The notes under the pieces were generated by a model. It ran no database searches, was not told the origin of the DNA, and was given only the letters and a program-made list of their open reading frames with translations. Shown here piece by piece: positions 5,924-7,084 of a DNA stretch of 7,084 nt. The position numbers and the translations under genes were made by a program. The stretch covers positions 1 through 7,084 of the forward strand of contig JAKAHL010000106.1 of NCBI GenBank assembly GCA_021815005.1, given 5' to 3'. Every line of letters begins with the position of its first letter. Within the stretch, counting starts at the first letter, position 1. The stretch is from Chloroflexota bacterium (GTDB lineage Bacteria > Chloroflexota > Limnocylindria > Limnocylindrales > CSP1-4).

Positions 5924-5929
5924 ACCGTA
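5924..5929 (-). promoter_or_regulatory. Candidate -10 element for a leaderless pncA transcript
   Basis: TACGGT (minus strand) ends six bases before the first pncA ATG. A possible -35, GCGACG (5947-5952, matching the GAC core of TTGACA), lies 17 bases upstream. No Shine-Dalgarno sequence is seen. It is the best supported of the four leaderless candidates because spacing and a partial -35 agree. Confidence 0.45.
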
Positions 5930-6008
5930 CCGCGACCCGCGTCGTCCGTCGCGCCCCGCGCGCAGCGGCGAGCCGCACGTGCCGCGTGGCGGGCAGGGTG
6001 GCTCGGCC

Positions 6009-6022
6009 CGGCCGCCCGGCCG
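6009..6022 (-). terminator. Possible hairpin downstream of the response regulator
   Basis: CGGCC-GCCC-GGCCG on the plus strand gives a five-base stem with a four-base loop, 12 bases past the response-regulator stop. No T-tract follows on the minus strand, so this is at best a T-less terminator. The rest of the 117-base gap (5918-6034) shows only another short stem, GCGG-CGAG-CCGC at 5965-5976. Confidence 0.25.
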
Positions 6023-6034
6023 CGCTGGTGAGAG

Positions 6035-6823
6035 TTAGGCCCCCACGCTTGCGCCGCGCGGCCGAAGCCCGTCCCCTGTGGGCTCGGACTCGGCCGCGGC
6101 GGGCGGCTGCGGCTCGTCCCCCGCGGGGGGCTGCGGCTCCGCGTCGAGCAGGTAGCCGATCCCCTGGAAGGTGCGGATGCGGCCGGCCTCCCCCGGCTTC
6201 GCGCCCAGCTTGCGCCGGACCCGCGACACCCAAACCCGCAGGTACTGGAGGTCGTCCCGGTACTCCGGGCCCCAGACCTTGGTCAGCAGCTCGGTGTGGA
6301 GGACGACCTTGCCGGCATTGGCGGCCAGGTGCTGGAGCAGCAGCCACTCGGTGCGCGACAGCGCCACCAGCTCGCCAGCCCGGGTGACCGTCCGGCGCTC
6401 CAGGTCGATCTCGACGTCGTCGAAGCGGACGACGCCCGCCCCCGGCTGGAGCCCCGTGGCCCGGCGGATCACCGCCCGGACCCGGGCCGCCAGCTCGTCG
6501 GGGTGGAAGGGCTTGGCGATGTAGTCGTCGGCGCCCAGGTCCAGCCCCTTGGCCTTGTCGGCAGCGGAGCCCTTGGCCGTCAGAAGGATGACCGGCACCG
6601 GCCGACGCTCGCGGAGGCGGCGCATGACCTCGATGCCGTCGAGATCGGGCAGGACGATGTCCAGCAGGACGATGTCGGGGCGGATCTCCTCGGCGCGGGC
6701 GAGCGCCTCCTCCCCGGTGGCGGCGCTGATGACCCGGAACCCCTCGTCGGTCAGGGCGATGGAGACGAGCTTGGTGATCCGAGGCTCGTCGTCAGCAACG
6801 AGCACGAGCGTCCGGGTACTCAT
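6035..6823 (-). CDS. OmpR/KdpE-type response regulator with Pro-rich C-terminal tail
   Basis: A 262-aa two-component transcription factor. The receiver domain (about 4-118) has the acidic pair Asp11-Asp12, phospho-acceptor Asp55 in IVLLDIVLPDLDG, the switch Thr82 in ILLTAKG, and Lys104 in IAKPF. A winged-helix DNA-binding domain follows (about 130-228), ending in the recognition region LRVWVSRVRRKL and the wing IRTFQGIGYLLD. The wording of this last part resembles KdpE-like regulators. After the domain comes an unusual tail of about 34 residues with EPQPPA twice, rich in Pro, Ala and Glu and absent from typical members. The ATG at 6823 has GAGGTG five bases upstream. No sensor kinase is visible in the window; it could lie beyond the right edge. 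The signal and target genes are unknown, and the next gene downstream, pncA, has its own possible promoter. Confidence 0.95.
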   Translation of the reverse strand: MSTRTLVLVADDEPRITKLVSIALTDEGFRVISAATGEEALARAEEIRPDIVLLDIVLPDLDGIEVMRRLRERRPVPVILLTAKGSAADKAKGLDLGADDYIAKPFHPDELAARVRAVIRRATGLQPGAGVVRFDDVEIDLERRTVTRAGELVALSRTEWLLLQHLAANAGKVVLHTELLTKVWGPEYRDDLQYLRVWVSRVRRKLGAKPGEAGRIRTFQGIGYLLDAEPQPPAGDEPQPPAAAESEPTGDGLRPRGASVGA

Positions 6824-6828
6824 CTCGC

Positions 6829-6834
6829 CACCTC
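6829..6834 (-). promoter_or_regulatory. Ribosome binding site of the response regulator
   Basis: GAGGTG on the minus strand, five bases before the ATG at 6823. It confirms the start at the very beginning of the receiver domain. Confidence 0.7.
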
Positions 6835-6925
6835 GTCAAGGGAGTGCCGTCCTCCCGGGCCCCATGATGCCGGGGTTCGGTGCGACGTGCAGGCGGCGCG
6901 GCGCGGCGTCCGGGGCAGCGCATGA

Positions 6926-6943
6926 CGGGGCCGTTGAGCCCCG
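6926..6943. repeat. GC hairpin in the region upstream of the response regulator
   Basis: CGGGGC-CGTTGA-GCCCCG is a perfect six-base stem with a six-base loop about 100 bases upstream of the response-regulator start. There is no T-tract on either side, so I do not call it a terminator. It may act in the leader or mark the end of a gene to the right. Confidence 0.4.
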
Positions 6944-6960
6944 GAGTTGCCGGGGCCGGG

Positions 6961-7027
6961 GGCCGGGGCGGGGATCGCCGGGGGCAGCGGCCGGGGCGGG
7001 GATCGCCGGGGCGCAGCGGCCGGGGCC
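6961..7027. repeat. G-rich tandem repeat of about 28-29 bases, 2.3 copies, with G-quadruplex potential
   Basis: Copy 1 (6961-6988) and copy 2 (6989-7017) share GGCCGGGGCGGGGATCGCCG and differ by one base in length near the end; a partial third copy (7018-7027) follows. Counting from 6952, the plus strand holds eight runs of four or five G separated by one to ten bases, a classic G-quadruplex pattern. It sits 130-200 bases upstream of the response regulator, with the G-rich strand as template for that gene. The unequal 28/29-base period is not a multiple of three, which argues against coding. The whole 6842-7084 stretch shows no convincing gene. Confidence 0.6.
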
Positions 7028-7084
7028 TGCTTCCCGCCGGGCGGGCGCTCCGTCGCACGTGCCCGCCGAGCGGTCAGCCTGGCG

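Noticed and set aside
4688..6031. Long plus-strand open frame (447 codons) across the SRPBCC and pncA genes
   Set aside because: It lies opposite two well-supported genes, and its translation has no domain or sensible start context.
6834..6839. TTGACG as a -35 element for the response regulator
   Set aside because: It is only 11 bases before the ATG, so the matching -10 would be inside the gene. It overlaps the Shine-Dalgarno region, which explains the site better.
6792..7058. Minus-strand 88-codon open frame overlapping the response-regulator start
   Set aside because: It is Arg/Pro-rich low-complexity translation of the G-rich repeat and then runs out of frame into the regulator. It has no ribosome binding site or domain.
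1..7084. CRISPR array, tRNA/rRNA, transposase or phage/defence genes
   Set aside because: I looked for spaced identical repeats, cloverleaf patterns and transposase, integrase or nuclease-defence motifs. The only nuclease is a housekeeping-type 5'-3' exonuclease and the only repeat is the short G-rich tandem.

Overview
The window is about 70% G+C or higher and carries eight recognisable or clearly coding genes plus the 5' end of a ninth. The main theme is biosynthesis and probable use of the deazaflavin cofactor F420: cofE (partial), cofC, cofD and a PPOX-class flavin/F420-binding protein form a tight minus-strand cluster. Separate cofC, cofD and cofE, very high G+C, signs of leaderless starts and a KdpE-like response regulator suggest a Gram-positive-type or Chloroflexota bacterium. 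I lean towards a Limnocylindria-like Chloroflexota or a deep actinobacterial lineage, but sequence alone does not settle this.

Layout. (1) 1-2265, minus strand: PPOX protein -> cofD -> cofC -> cofE. The first pair is translationally coupled (one base between stop and start, Shine-Dalgarno inside the upstream gene). cofC and cofE overlap by 11 bases. A 75-base gap before cofC holds a possible second promoter. (2) 2358-2741, minus strand: a small two-helix membrane protein of unknown function. It is divergent from (3) 2901-3806, plus strand: an inositol-monophosphatase-family phosphatase, which converges with (4) 5917-3826, minus strand: pncA (nicotinamidase) -> membrane-anchored SRPBCC protein -> stand-alone 5'-3' exonuclease, a probable operon. 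(5) 6823-6035, minus strand: an OmpR/KdpE-type response regulator with a Pro-rich tail. (6) 6824-7084: a very G-rich region with a tandem repeat, strong G-quadruplex potential and no convincing gene.

How they work together. CofC makes the activated phospho-organic-acid-GMP intermediate, CofD transfers it to Fo, and CofE adds glutamates. The coupled PPOX protein is a natural candidate user of F420. The Fo synthase genes are not in the window. PncA feeds the NAD salvage pathway. The other genes look like ordinary housekeeping neighbours.

The most useful cross-cutting observation is about translation starts. Four genes (PPOX, cofC, the phosphatase, pncA) have no Shine-Dalgarno sequence but have a -10-like hexamer 6-7 bases before the start codon. 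Most other genes have a Shine-Dalgarno sequence. I found no CRISPR array, tRNA, rRNA, transposon or defence system, and nothing that clearly amounts to a new system.
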